Of a stretch of DNA of 64,000 nt, positions 23,658 to 35,647 are shown in pieces (position 1 is the first letter of the stretch; each line of letters opens with the position of its first letter). Both the position numbers and the translations under genes were made by a program. The notes below the pieces were generated by a model, which searched no databases, was not told where the DNA came from, and was given only the letters and a program-made list of their open reading frames with translations. The stretch covers positions 7,801,001 through 7,865,000 of the forward strand of contig BRXU01000003.1 of assembly GCA_030267565.1 (NCBI GenBank). Direction: 5' to 3'. Origin of the DNA: Pleodorina starrii. Its lineage: Eukaryota; Chlorophyta; Chlorophyceae; Chlamydomonadales; Volvocaceae.

Positions 23658-26244
23658 TCACCAGCGCAGGGCGCGAGTGGGGCACCAGCACTGCAGGCAA
23701 ACTCCGTGCCCAACTTCAAGGCCGGCGGCCTCAGCGCGGCGACATGCAGCTACGGCTGCCTCAGTCCGTACTTACCTCGTAGTTGCTGTCGCGTGGCCGG
23801 TCGCGGTAGCTACCGCCGCTGCCGTACGGTCCTGACCTGTATCCGTCGTCGCCGCGCCGGTCGTACTCCCGTCGGTCATCGTAGCCGCGCCCCCGGCCGA
23901 CGTCGTCATAGCCCCGTCCCCGCCCGTCATCGTACCCACGCCCCCGGCCGTCGTCGTAGGCCCGGCTCCGGCCGTCATCGTAGCCCCGGCCGCGGCCGTC
24001 GTGGTAGCTCCTGTCGTCGCGCCTGCATTGAATGTTGGAACTCCGCTTGGCCAAAGAAGATCAAGAAGCGCCGTTTACTGGCCCGGGTTTTAAGGTATTA
24101 CAGTGAGTGCACCCCGATGCGCCGCACGCCAATGCCGCGCCGGGGCAGCGTTTGCGTATGGTATTGAGTGGCGGGCAGAGCACCGAGAGCAGTGCAGCTG
24201 TGGCATTTCAGCCACCTCATAATACTAACTGCAAGGCTTATGGAGCGAGGTGCTGCAGGCTTGCGTGTTGCTATCAGGGTTGTTGGCGCACCTATCTGCG
24301 GAGGCCGGGGTCCGAGCCTGACAACTAACTTCCCAGTGATCCCCCTGTGACCGCTATTTCCCGCGATTTCTCCCGGGTTTCGCTGATTCCTGTCAGGGTG
24401 GCTCGTGCAGTCTGGCCCTGTTGGACTTCGCTCAGCTCCGGTCATTACCGCTGCAGAGCATGGCCCATTGGTTCGACTCCCTCCCTTCGGAGGGTCTGGA
24501 GCTCAGTGCCGCCACCACTGCTACCGGCAAGCATTGAGAGGAAAGCCCCCACATCCCAGGGCCCGCGCACCTGCCGTCCATGTCGTACCGCCGGTCCTCG
24601 TAGCCAGCGCTGCGCCCCCGGCTGTCGAAGCCGCCGCGATTGTCGTACGACGCCCTCCCCCGGCTGTCGTGCTCCCGCCTGCATGCTCCAGGACGGGGCA
24701 GAGCCAGTCTGTCAGCGCCCCATACTGCATGGGTAACAGTACATGCAAATGCCAAACCAGGGGGCAGCACCGGCGAGCCGGGTCGCCCATGTGCACCCTT
24801 TTGTTAACCCCGAACCTTCGTTTTCCGGTATGGCGCATCACCAGTCCTCATCAGACATGCCCGGCGTCCTGCCCTCTGCTATCCGCCGCTTACCTGGCCG
24901 GCGACCGCTCCCGCTCACGCTCCCGGCTTCGGTGGCCCGAGTCCTCTCCCATCTGCGGCGGCGCACTGCGCTCCCGGACCAGCGGTTCGGGCTCGCGGGA
25001 CCGCGACCGCTCCCACTTGTTCTGCAGCTCCGCGTGCTTCTCACGGATGGCCTTCCAGCCCAGGTACTGCTTGCCCGTCAAGTGCTCCTGCGCGGTGACC
25101 AAAGATCAGGTGCGGGGGAGGAGCGGGCTCTTTGAATTCTTCGTCACCTCGGCAACCTTAAGAACTCATGCAGAATGCTGCATGGCAATACTTGTTGCAT
25201 ATGCCAAATGCCATGCAACCATACTGTACGCGGCAAGTGCCAGGGGGCGGGCCCGGCCATACTTACTTGCGCAGCCAACATGCTTGGGCTTGGTTGGGCT
25301 GGGTTACGTACCTGCCGCCGCTGGTCATTGTCCGTACTGTTGCTGAAGACGCCGCAGATGTCGCAGACGCTCATGGTGCGCTCCGGCGCAGTCAGGCTGC
25401 GGTGCAAGCGGTCGTGCTGCGCCTGCATTTCGTTCGCCTGCTGCGCCAGTGCCATGGAAACGTCCACGTCACCCGCCTCGCCCGCCTCCTGGCTCTTGTG
25501 CAGCAGCTCTGTCACACGATCGGCGTACAGAAGGTTCCAACGGGAGGGGACGAGTCCGTGTCACGCACGTGGTGCAACCTGTGGCGGCCGCGCAGGGTAG
25601 GCAGCGGCGGTCCGCTGACGGCGCGGCAGGGCAACGGGACGGCACATGTGCCGCACCTTTCGCCTTAGCCTGCATCTCGGCAAGGCGTGCGGCGTCATCT
25701 GGCTTGAGCGGACGCGCGCTGCTCTCGGCCTCGGCGCGCTCCTTCGCTTTCGCAATTTTGCGGTCCATCTCCCGGATGAGGTCCTCGAGCACCTTCATGA
25801 GTCGACGCTCGTACCTGCACAGCATCCCAATCTTCCCTCTCTCAAACTCAATCCGAGCCGGGCTTACAGAAGCGCACTGAAAAAGCGACACGCACCTTTC
25901 GTGCTCGCGGGCGTCCTGTTTATCGTATTCCGCTTGCAAATCGGCCCAGCCTATGTGGTCCTCGTGGAGCTCGTATGGACATGGACCTACATGCCCGTCG
26001 CGAGGCAGCTCTTACGCTCCTCCCGTGTTCTTCCATCGTGCAAGGCTAGCGTCAGCACGGAGAGGTGCCTACCTAGATCGCTTCTTGTGTTCTTGAACAA
26101 CCCGTTCGGGCACAGGCCAGCGAGCGCATACTTGCAAACGGTAGGGTCGTCGAAATGAATTCGGCGGTTGGAGCGCTCCCCCAGCGGCACGTTCCGCTCT
26201 TTTCCCATGAGCTCATCCAGCATGGCGCGCATGGCGTCCACCAT
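23658..26244 (-). CDS. LUC7-like U1 snRNP splicing factor, copy A
   Basis: LUC7-family protein that stabilises U1 snRNP on 5' splice sites. Exons, transcription order: 26244-26073, 25986-25896, 25814-25657, 25508-25312, 25087-24894, 24678-24571, 24022-23776, 23690-23658; 1200 nt, 399 residues. The N-terminus (AMRAMLDELMGKERNVP) and the CCCH-type finger (VCKYALAGLCPNGLF to PCPYELHEDH) are typical. A helical coiled region with EDLIREMDRKIAKAKERAEA follows, then the C2H2 finger (SVCDICGVF to YLGWKAIREKH). The C-terminus is RS/RE-rich, then RGYDDGR-like Gly/Arg/Tyr/Asp repeats. The tiny last exon (CWCPTRALRW) is less certain than the rest. Every exon has exactly the same length as in copy B at 37375-39729. 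Intron 6 is 384 nt longer than in copy B. The start was chosen by family similarity. Confidence 0.93.
24082..24473. mobile_element. SINE-like indel in intron 6 of LUC7 copy A
   Basis: About 384 nt are present in copy A intron 6 and missing from the matching intron of copy B (39201-39364). At its high-coordinate edge, plus strand, there is an A-box-like TCGCTCAGCTCCGG near 24427 and a good B box GGTTCGACTCC at 24470-24480, at tRNA-like spacing. This suggests a tRNA-derived SINE. Copy B retains GGGAGTCG from the edge, so copy B may be a deletion derivative rather than copy A a new insertion. No clear target-site duplication was found. Confidence 0.5.
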
Positions 26245-26851
26245 CTTTGCTGTTATGCTGAAAAGACGTTCTTCCTGCAGAGAGCAAATCGCCAGTCCAG
26301 GCTTGTTCCTCAGATGAGCTGTTTTGCCGACAAATGGTTAATATATCCTGTATCGACAACAATAATTCAACACAGGTTAAGCTTCCTTGGACTTCTGCAC
26401 TTTTAAAAGTTGGCTCCGAAACCCCTGCTCCGGACTACGTATGGCCGTACAACCTCCGGACATGTCAACAATCATTCAGCCGATTACCCAAGCGCGAGTA
26501 ACGCTCCACGCAGGTTAGGGCATGAGTGACGCTGGGAAAGAGGTTCTGTCGAGAAGGGCAAGCGGCCAGGGGTATGTGGGGCTTTCGAACAGGTTCGAAC
26601 CCCCGCCGAACCCCTCTACCCATCCACCTAGGCCATTATGCTGAACCGCTAACAGGCTCCCCTGTGCGGCCAATTGTTGCTAACACCTCCGGCGTGCAGG
26701 TGGTCGCGTTTGGTGTGCAAATCCCAATCCGCGCCTAAGGTAGCGCTCCCGCAAGCGTATGGCATCATCCCACAATGTCATACCCTCGCATCAGAAATCA
26801 ACTAGGTATGGCTGTTTCTCCATGGTCGACTTGCCCGTCGTCCGGGAACAT
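26245..26851. other. LUC7 copy A upstream region
   Basis: This is the 5' flank of LUC7 copy A up to the LINE fragment. I see no gene. The 5' flanks of the two LUC7 copies stop matching just upstream of the start codon, so the promoters differ. A GGTTCGAACCC motif near 26592 is not part of a foldable tRNA. Confidence 0.4.
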
Positions 26852-28046
26852 GTTTTTGGGCGGGGCCCCAGCGCGAAGCGCCCAGGGGGGCCCCGCCCTG
26901 TAGGATTGCCCATGTCCGTGCGTGCGTGGGACGTGGGACGTGGGATATGGGAAGTAATTGGACAAGTGTAGACTTTCGGCCAACAGAAAGGCTGCATAAG
27001 TAAAAGATTACATTCTTTATTGCACGGTAAATTTATTATTGGAACCCAACATCGCATGAGTACAAACCAGTTTGGCAGTCTCCATGGACCGAGGCCGAGG
27101 TCAAACCAACACCTCTCGGCCTATAATTAATTCCAGAAGATTCATCGTTCCTCAAAGTGGAATTCTGACATAACGGCGTGAAATGAATCTTCGTTTCGTA
27201 AACAAACTATGTTTGCATTGCGAACATTCTTCCCGCGACCACACCACAGCAGCTCTGCTACTCGGTCCGACCGTCTTGACGCACATTTCTATTACAAAGG
27301 TTGCAAGGAGCAAACCATGAGGGGCAAACTGCTGGTTGTTGGACGCCAAGCCGCAAATGCACGCATGATGCAGCGGTCTTCTGCGGGCCGCCCAACAAGT
27401 CCAGTCAGCAACCTAGGGGATGGACTTCTACATTCCCTGTCCTAATGTTAAAGCAGTCAAGCCTCCTCTACGGCAAATACCTCAGTAGCGAAGCCTGTGC
27501 ACTCTCGTCGGCAACTGCACGTCGTCACAACCCTCGCAAACAGTTCCGCTGTCCTTCATTCTATTGGCAAGTCAGCCTGCGTGATGTGTAAATGATACAC
27601 TCCATGTCTACTGTCAAGTAACTTCAGCCAATGCGCTGGCCGGAAGAGTTGCACAGTGCCGAGACGGCGCGCGATGCTAAACATGGGTCGGATTGCTGAA
27701 GCCTCAGGCATTTCAGGTATAAAGCTCTGGCTGCCTATCAGCAGGAATGTCGACACTCTCACAGTTGACGCCCTCGCCGCTCGCTTTGGAAATGCCGTAT
27801 TTCGGTCGATGCGCACATGCGCTCATGCACCCGGCGGGATGGCGCGCTTCGCGCGGCGCCGGCAGGCCTTGCTAACGACTCGGCTAGCAGGCATTTCGGG
27901 AAACAGCTCTGGCTGTCTATCAGCAGGAATGTCGACACTCTCACACTTCACGCCCTCGCCGCCCTAGCACTCAACTCCACCCGTACGGATTTGGTGGGGC
28001 CCCGCCCTTTTTCCGGCTTCAAGGAAGCCGACACCAACCCCTTGTC
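26852..28046 (+). mobile_element. LINE 3'-end fragment (copy 1)
   Basis: A stretch of about 1.2 kb closely matches 49738-50911, the 3' end of the LINE copy at 47849-50911, with small indels. It starts immediately 5' of a strong GC hairpin (26858-26898) and ends at ACCAACCCCTTGTC, as the other copy does. No coding sequence of the reverse transcriptase is left except the last few codons. I found no convincing target-site duplication. Confidence 0.85.
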
Positions 28047-28890
28047 GACGGGTTGTGGTGCCCTGGGCTGCGCGGCAAGCCCTGGGGAGGCAGGGGGCGG
28101 CTAAACCCTGTGCTGATCCGGCTCCACAAAGACTGTTGTACCTGGACCTGTAACGAGCCTCGTTCACACCCCTGCCGAGTTCTGGCAATATAATGGCGTT
28201 AGGTGCCAATCTCCTTGGCAGCCTTGATAATTGTACGAGACGGGCAGATGAGCAACGGCACATAATGAGCCTTATGGTTAAGTAAATTTGCTTCCTATAG
28301 CAACATGCGATGAAGACCATTGATGCGGGGCTGCTCGGGGCAGCGGGCCAGGGCTGGTTCCGGAGCACTGTCTAAGCAGTGCCTAGGGCAACAGTAGTTT
28401 GCATGATACCAACTTGCTGGTAAGTTGTAATTGTATAATGGCTTCACAGCTGCGATTTGTGTCACGGCTAATGGTTTTGAGGTATTGATCATTCTTTTGC
28501 CTAAACCGAAAAAATGATAGCCGGACGGCGACTGCCAGTCTTACCAGTCTGACGCAAAGTAGCTGCACCCATAGTCGTGCACCCATGGCTTCTGAACCAT
28601 TGATTGTAGTCAGTATAAAGCATATGTTTCTGCACATTTCCCTCTTCCTCACTCAGGCGCATTTGCCCCTTGTTAGTGCAGCATTCCTATTACCAAACCG
28701 GTTATAATACCCCATACTACTCCAATAGGCAACAATACAATTTTATCAGGTCTAGCGATAAACGTTTTGCTGAACTTCATCAGTAGGTGAAACAAGCACT
28801 CCGTCGACAATTGGCGCAGCGGCTGGGGCGGTGGCTGTCGCCTTGGCGCGTGGAGCTGCGATTTGTGAAACCGATCAAACAATAGTCATC
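28047..28890. promoter_or_regulatory. Upstream region of GT49 gene 1
   Basis: This separates the LINE fragment from the first GT49 start codon. It is more AT-rich than the genes and probably holds promoter and 5' UTR. No sharp motif could be assigned. Confidence 0.35.
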
Positions 28891-30636
28891 ATGGCCGGGT
28901 GCTTTAACATCGTTGCTGCCCTTGTCCTGCTGGTCATGCGGGTCGCACTGGCGGACATCTTCCAGACTGGCGGCAGACCCGACGCGTATGTCCCATGCCT
29001 GAGCGCTCAAGGCTGCGAGGCAGCAAAGACCTCGTCCGTCAACCTCGAAAATCACATGGCCAGGCAGTTTGTCGACTGTTTCGACCGGCATGGCTGCCTT
29101 ACCGCGGAGCGAACTATGTGGCATCACTTCACGGAGGACCAGCCCAGCTGCATGACCGCAGCGCGCGTATGGTGGTCGCACAAGCCCTCCGTCCTCCCCG
29201 TCACGCTCGTTACGCAGCTCTCGATTGGGCGGCTGGACCAACTCAAGGCGCTGTGCGCCTCGTGGCGCGGCCCGCTCGCCGCCGCGGTCTACATTCCCCT
29301 GGTCAACGCCGAAAAGCGTCTGTCCTTCGAAAACCTCGACCGGCTGGCGGGCGCGATCGGCGCTCTGCACCGTCTTGTCCGCGATGCGAATGGTAGCAGC
29401 TACCAGGGCTGCCAACTACGCGTCGCTCTGATCTACGAGCTCTTCGCCGACGCGCGCGGCGCCGCCCTCCTGCGCCCCATCAACTCGCTGCGCAACTACG
29501 CCCGCCTGATGGCCGACACCGACCTCATCTTCAATGTGGATGTGGGGTTGCTTCCCTCCGCCTCCATCTCCGCCGCGCTCATGAATCCGCGGATCGTTTC
29601 CGAGTACACCGAGGGCTGCCGCGCCGGCGCCGCTTACGTGTTCCCGGCCTTCGAGGCGAGCCACTGCGGCGCCAACCCAGACTACGCCTACGCCGTTGCA
29701 AGGTCCGGCATAACGGCGCTGCGGCAGGGCCTCGACAAGAAGTGCGTGAGCATGTTTGAGAGCAAGCACCCGGTCTTCCAGAACGCAACGCAGTACGCCC
29801 GGTGGCTGAACTCCAGCGTGCCGTACCGGGTGCAGTACCATCTGCACTACGAACCGTCGTACATGAGCTGGCGCTGGACCACGCCCTGGTTTGACGCCAG
29901 GTGCGCAGCGTGTGGACGCAGTCGAGGGTGTGGCCGCGGTGTGTGGAGGGACGGGCTGGGGGCCGCGGCCGGGCTTCCGGGTGTTCCGCAAGCGAGGTGA
30001 CGGGGAAAGGGTGGATCTGCGGGGCCCAGCGCGGCGCCGCATGCCACGTAGCCTCTTCGCAACCCTTCGGACCGTCAGTTCGGTTGTCTTTTCTTCTGTT
30101 ATCTGCCAAGCCTGCTGAGTGGACGCCTGCCGCCTTCCCCCGTCCCTCCGCCCGTCCCTCGCCCTGACTCCAGGTACCGCGGCTACGGCTACAACAAAGG
30201 GGTGCAGGCCGCCGCCATGAACGCCACCGGCGCGACCTGGCTTGTGTCGCCGTCGTCGCGCGGCTTCCTGGTGCACCGGCCAGCGCGCAATCATTCGGGA
30301 ACGGACGAGGGCCCAACGCGTGCTCCGCCGGTGAAGGGCAGCGACGGTCACGGACTGCGGGATGCGATGTTCGGCCACTTAGCGGGGCTGTGGCAGGCGG
30401 CCATGACGGGCCTGAACGCAACGGGGAAGATTGAGGTTCGCGTGGAAAGCAGCTTTGGACGGTGCATGGTTGCGCTGCCCTGGTGGCGGGCGGGTCGGAA
30501 GTCGCTGCCAATTGCCAACTCAGCGCCCGGACGTGACGCGAGTAGGAAGTTGGGGGAAAGCCAGGGCCCGGCGCGCCCGCGAGTGGAGGGGACCCGGCCC
30601 CCATCCCCCGGCGGGGCCGGCGCGCTTCGCGGCTAA
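28891..30636 (+). CDS. GT49 (LARGE/B4GAT1-like) glycosyltransferase 1, altered metal site
   Basis: Secretory-pathway glycosyltransferase-like protein of family GT49; characterised members transfer GlcA or Xyl from UDP-sugars. Exons 28891-29900 and 30174-30636, 490 residues. A signal peptide or membrane anchor (AALVLLVMRVALA) starts the protein. Domain signatures: LPVTLVTQLSIGRL, SWRGPLAAAVYIPL, GCQLRVALIYELFADARG, INSLRNYARLMADTDLI, and in exon 2 YRGYGYNKG and GFLVHRP. The DxD motif reads NVDVG (about residue 217) where paralogues 3-5 have IDVD, and the H-x-P-H motif reads HRPA. SPHG before GFLVH is replaced by SPSSRG. The intron falls in the same codon (Arg) as in all paralogues. The C-terminus runs into Pro/Arg-rich residues unlike gene 2. 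The ATG chosen is the first in frame before the hydrophobic segment. It may be catalytically dead or use other ligands. Confidence 0.88.
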
Positions 30637-33600
30637 GAAGGTTGGGCGGGTTGGGCACATTAGCGCCCCGCTCAGCCTCGCGGCTGCAATCTAAGGACCA
30701 CACCGCGGCCACGCCTGACTTGGACTCAGACGTGTCGAAGCCCGGGCGGCCGGAGCGCAGTAGTCTCTGAACTACGGCAGTAGACGGACACCCGGAGGGT
30801 TCCCTGCAGCTGAGGTCTGCAACTGGCGCCTGCTAAGTAGGTAGGTAGGTAGGCAGGACTGGTAGGACGTGCTCGTTGTTGGTTGGGATGGCGGGTCGCG
30901 GAGCAGGTCGTGCATTTCTGTCTCGAGTTCCGTCGAGTCGCTGGGGTGCGTGCGGAGGTGCGCGTGATGGTCGATACGGCAGTTGGGTGCGCGGGGAGCA
31001 AGCTGGTGGACGCCGCCCGGGGCACCGCCAGGCAGCTGGGAACGGCTCTGTGCTGTGCTGTGCTGTGCATCGTTGGTCCCGCCACTATTGTGGGAGCGGG
31101 CATTGGCCACAGACCCCCCCGGGGGTTGCGGGTGTCATGCGCCAACGAGGCTCTTGGATGGTGCCGTCACCATTGGTTGGTATCATTAGCGGGCATGGCT
31201 CGTGCCATGGCATCGCGCAGTTTGTACATAGCTGGAAATGTGACAATCGTAAGTAAATTGGTGTACAGTGGCAGTAGGTATAGCAACTGGCCTTGCAGGG
31301 GCCAGAGGTGCCTGAAGGCTTGGTGGCGTAGGATGACGTCCTTGAGGTGTGGGTTGGGGTGGCTGATGTAGGGAAAAGGTAGGTTGTGTACGGCATGTGA
31401 TACGGCAGGCAATGGCGTGCCACCAACATGTCGCGGGGTTGAGCTTTGACGATGTTGTGTGTCTCTGGGACGTTAAGGCTCTTTCGGCCTTGATCAGATG
31501 CCAACAGTATGTGCTGGACGCCCTCATTCAGGGCAACGCACGCGCTTGCTTGCGCGTTCGGGGTGCAGTACAATACCATTACCGTACTTCTTATTACTAG
31601 CTGGGTGGCGCCTGTCGTACCCGTCGCAACTTGGCGTTGCCACCGCACGCGCTTGGACGTCAGCGCTCAGCCCGACTGTATACGTCGGAACTCGTGAGGT
31701 GTTTTTTTATCTTGCACTTGATGTTAACTGTTGCATAGAGTGAGGCGTGCAAGCATGTTGGCGTTTAGGGCCAGCGGCGCGTGCCTTTCCGCGCTCTGGG
31801 AAGGTTAACGGGCGCGGCCGTCCCCTTTTTTGGCTTGCCCAAGGCGCAGGGCGCTGGCTGTGGCCGGAAGGTGTCTGTCCTGGAAGTCCAGGAGCGCGAC
31901 CCAGCGCGCGGGAGCGCAGATCGGGAGAGGGGGTTGTTGGTGGGGGGGGGGGCCAGGCGGGCTTGCGGGGTGCACGGCTTGCGGGAGGAGGCCGGGCGGC
32001 TCGTCCCTGCGCTGTGTCGATGCCCTGCTTTCCCGGCCGCAGCAGGAGCGCTGCCGCAGGCGTGCGTGCGTGACTGCTGAAACTTGCATGAGCAAGTGGC
32101 ACTCCGCCTGCAAGCATGTATGTATGGGGAGAGGTAGGTGCACGGTCCGACGCATGGCGTTGATAGGTAGATAGGTTCACTAGCTGCGGAAGCCATTGAT
32201 TGATGACCCCTTCCATCCCCAGGTAGACAGGCAGGCGGCGACGCGTGCACGCCAGGCCCGGACGTTGCACACCGATTGATGACCAACTGCATGCATTTAC
32301 CGTTATTGTCTCGCGGAGATTCGCAAGTGCTGCGGCTCCGTCCCATCTAGACGTTGAACGCGTGCGTGACTACAGACTGCAGCTCCCCCGCGGCTGCGGG
32401 TTACGGTCTGTCTGTCCCCGTGAGGCTCGCGTGTTCCATTCCTGGGCGGGTAGCTCGAGTTGTGTCTGGTCCGGCGGGTGGAGGGTTCCAATGCCCGAAG
32501 AGTCTTTCGGCAGTGCCAGGCCGGATAGATGGCCCGCCGGCTCTGCCCCTCCAGCAGGGGCCTGGAGCCCAGTGTAACAAATACTGCAAGCTGAGAGCTG
32601 GCACGCACGTGGTGGCAGTGTGGATGCGTGCTGTTGGGCCCCGGCCACCTGCCTGCTCGGCGGGCCTGGCTGCCATGCAGGGCTCCTGTTCCCCCAAGTT
32701 GGCCCACTTCCTGTCTAGCTCCCTAGCCTAGCTGCGTCCCAACAACGCACCACGCCGACTAAGGAACGAAAGACCCTTGCGCGAATACGTAAACTGTGAA
32801 AACTATCACAACTACCGCAAAAAGCTAAGAGCAGGTTCCTATTCGCGATGCATGACTGCGTGTAGGGTGAGAAATGCTTTCGTGGCCCGGCTTTTCCAAA
32901 CTCTGGGTACAACAACCTCATCCACATATTGTCTGGGGCTCGGTTGTGTGTGACTTGGTACTTATATACGTGAAGCCGTAAGACATATCGGTGTGGAAAT
33001 GCGCGCGGGGGCACTGTTTTCAAGCCGCCGCGTAACGTTTTCAAACCACACTTTTGGAAATAAAGGGCCTCTGTTTTAGCTGTGCCTACGGGCTACCAAG
33101 CATGGCTGCTTATTTACTGTAATTTTACTGTAATTTAATATGTTGTGACAGCTCGGCATTTGCCGCCATTCGCCTGACCCATCGAGAACTTAGGTTTTGG
33201 TGGGTTTAGTAGTTTGGTGGGTTACGCTGCCATACCCGGCCCAGCTGCAAATCATGCATCCAGTGGCGCTTCCAGTAAATTCGCGCCTATCATTCCGCTG
33301 CACTTTGCCTTCGCCACGCCGGTGGTCTGAGTCAGGTACCTAAACGCTTTGGTTTTGACGCGCCGTACACTTCACAGCCGCTCAGTAACCGCCCACGGCC
33401 GCCCCTACAAATAGCCGTCCCTGCCAAATGCCAATTCCTGCCTGGCATCATTTCCTCGCCCCCAACTCTGCCCGTCCACCATCTCGGGCAGAAGGCCTAG
33501 CTTCATATCACGCCTTACCCTTCACTTCAACCGTCTCCGCGCAGAGGCCCGGTTTAGGTTCCGCACTCTTCGGGCGCGGCTTTCTAGCCAGCAGCAGAAG

Positions 33601-33812
33601 GGGCATCCAAACCTCTGATTCGGTCCACCTGTCGACAACCACGACCTTTATTGGCGCCTTGGCTTCATTTTCAGCGTGGGTTTTGCCGACACATCCATAC
33701 ACCTCTGATTTCGCAGCGACTTCTGGAGCTGGGCAAAAGCTGAGGTTGCATCCATTTGTGCGCACGTGCGGCTGCGAGCGACATCTGTCCGGTTGATTTT
33801 GTCGTCAAGATC
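30637..33812. other. Intergenic region between GT49 genes 1 and 2
   Basis: A 3.2-kb stretch without a supportable gene. Short frames on both strands lack motifs. It has AGGT units near 30838, a G-run near 31945, and AT-rich DNA with ACTGTAATTT units near 33115-33140. TGTAA near 32573 is a distant poly(A) candidate for gene 1. The right end should hold the promoter of gene 2. Confidence 0.4.
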
Positions 33813-35647
33813 ATGGTGGCCGTTTGGCGACATGTTTCCTCGCCTGGGCGCCTCGCCGCTGCAGCCATTCTGTTGATCGCGCAGCTCGCTCTCGGCGACA
33901 TGCTTCGCGGCAGCAACGCCAGCAGCAGCAACAGCAGCACCAGCAGCATGGACAGATCCGATACGTATGTCCCGTGCTTGAGCGCTCAAGGCTGCGAATC
34001 CATGGAGGCCCTGCAAATCGACCTCGAAAACCACATGGTCAAGCAGTACATCGGCTGCTTTGATCGCTACGACACCCTGACCGCAGAGCGCACCGCCTGG
34101 CAGCACTTCGTCGAGGACCAGCCCACCAGCCTGGTCGCAGCGCGCGTGTGGTGGTCGCACAAGCCCGCCGGTCTCCCCGTCACGCTCGTTACGCAGCTTT
34201 CCATTGGGCGGCTGGAACAGCTCCGGGCGCAGTGCGCCACGTGGCGCGGCCCGCTCGCCGCCGCGATCTACATTCCCCTGGTCAACGCCGAGAAGCAACT
34301 GTCCTTTGACAACATCGTTCGGCTGGCGGACGCGATCGGGACCGTGCACTCTCTCGTCCACAGCGTCAACGGCACCGACTACCAGGGCTGCCAACTACGT
34401 GTCGCCCTGATGTATGAGCTCTTCGCCGAGCCGCGCGGCGCCGCCCTCCTGCGCCCCATCAACTCGCTGCGCAACTACGCCCGCCTGATGGCCGACACCG
34501 ACCTCATCTTCAATGTGGATGTGGGGTTGCTTCCTTCTGCCTCCATCTCTGATGCATTCATGGATCCGCGGGCCGTCGCCGAGTACACAGAGGCCTGCCG
34601 CGCCGGCGCCGCGTACGTGTTCCCGGCCTTCGAGACCAGCCACTGCGGCAGCGCCGATGGCGCCGACTATGCCAACACCGTTGCGCTGAGCGGTAGGGCG
34701 GAGCTGCGGCAGGGCCTCGACAAGAAGTGCGTGAGCATGTTTGAGAGCAAGTACCCGGTCTTCCAGAACGCAACGCAGTACGCCCGGTGGCTGAACTCCA
34801 GCGTGCCGTACCGGGTGCAGTACCACCTGCACTACGAACCGTCGTACATGAGCTGGCGCTGGACCACGCCATGGTTTGACGCCAGGTGCGCAGCGTGTGG
34901 CCGCATTCGGGGGTGGGGGCTGTGAGGGACGGGCTGGGCGCGCGGACACTGCATACGTTAGCTGGAAGAGGTCGCTGGGCGGTCCGTCAGGGCGAAGGGT
35001 TGCGCGAAGGGTTCATTGGGTCGGCTTGGCTTTGGTTGGGTTGGGCAATCCGCCAGGCGCTTCACCAGCCGCGCAGTTGGACTTGGGTCAATGCCAAGGA
35101 TTCTGCGCACACCCACTGCCCCACTAAGTTGGCCTGCTCTGGGAGCCCGCCGCTATGATAACATGCTTGGGGTATCTTGGCAGCGCCCTGCCTCACGTCC
35201 TGATCCTTGCCCGCGGCCAGTCTGCTGAGTGGACGTCTGCCGCCTTTCCCCTATCCCTCCGCCCTTCCCTGGCCTAAATCCAGGTACCGCGGCTACGGCT
35301 ACAACAAGGGGGTGCAGGCCGCCGCCATGAACGCCACCGGCGCGACCTGGTTTGTGTCGGCGCACGGCTTCCTGGTGCACCGGCCAGCGCGCAATCATTC
35401 GGGAACGGACGAGGGCCCAACGCGTGCTCCGCCGGTGAAGGGCAGCGACGGTCACGGACTGCGGGATGCGATGTTCGGCCACTTAGCGGTGCTGTGGCAG
35501 GCGGCCATGACGGGCCTGAACGCAACGGGGAAGATTGAGGTTCGCGTGGAAAGCAGCTTTGGACGGTGCATGCGGGCTCTACCCTGGTGGCAACCGGGCT
35601 GGGAGCCGGTGCCGCTCCCCGCGCCACCGCCCAAACGGTCGGCCTGA
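33813..35647 (+). CDS. GT49 (LARGE/B4GAT1-like) glycosyltransferase 2, altered metal site
   Basis: Close paralogue of the gene at 28891. Exons 33813-34885 and 35284-35647, 478 residues. The N-terminus has a signal peptide (LAAAAILLIAQLALG) followed by an Asn/Ser-rich linker. The catalytic region keeps LPVTLVTQLSIGRL, GCQLRVALMYELFAEPRG and SLRNYARLMADTDLI. As in gene 1, the DxD motif is NVDVG (about residue 236) and the C-terminal H-x-P-H is HRPA. SPHG is SAHG here, so the first His of that loop is kept, unlike gene 1. Exon 2 is nearly identical to gene 1 up to the last 20 residues. The intron ends share blocks with gene 1 (TGAGTGGACG and the acceptor side). This points to a recent tandem duplication, made before or with drift at the tails. 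Confidence 0.9.

Noticed and set aside
26560..26640. GGTTCGAACCC suggested a tRNA gene
   Set aside because: No A box at the right distance and no cloverleaf stems could be drawn.
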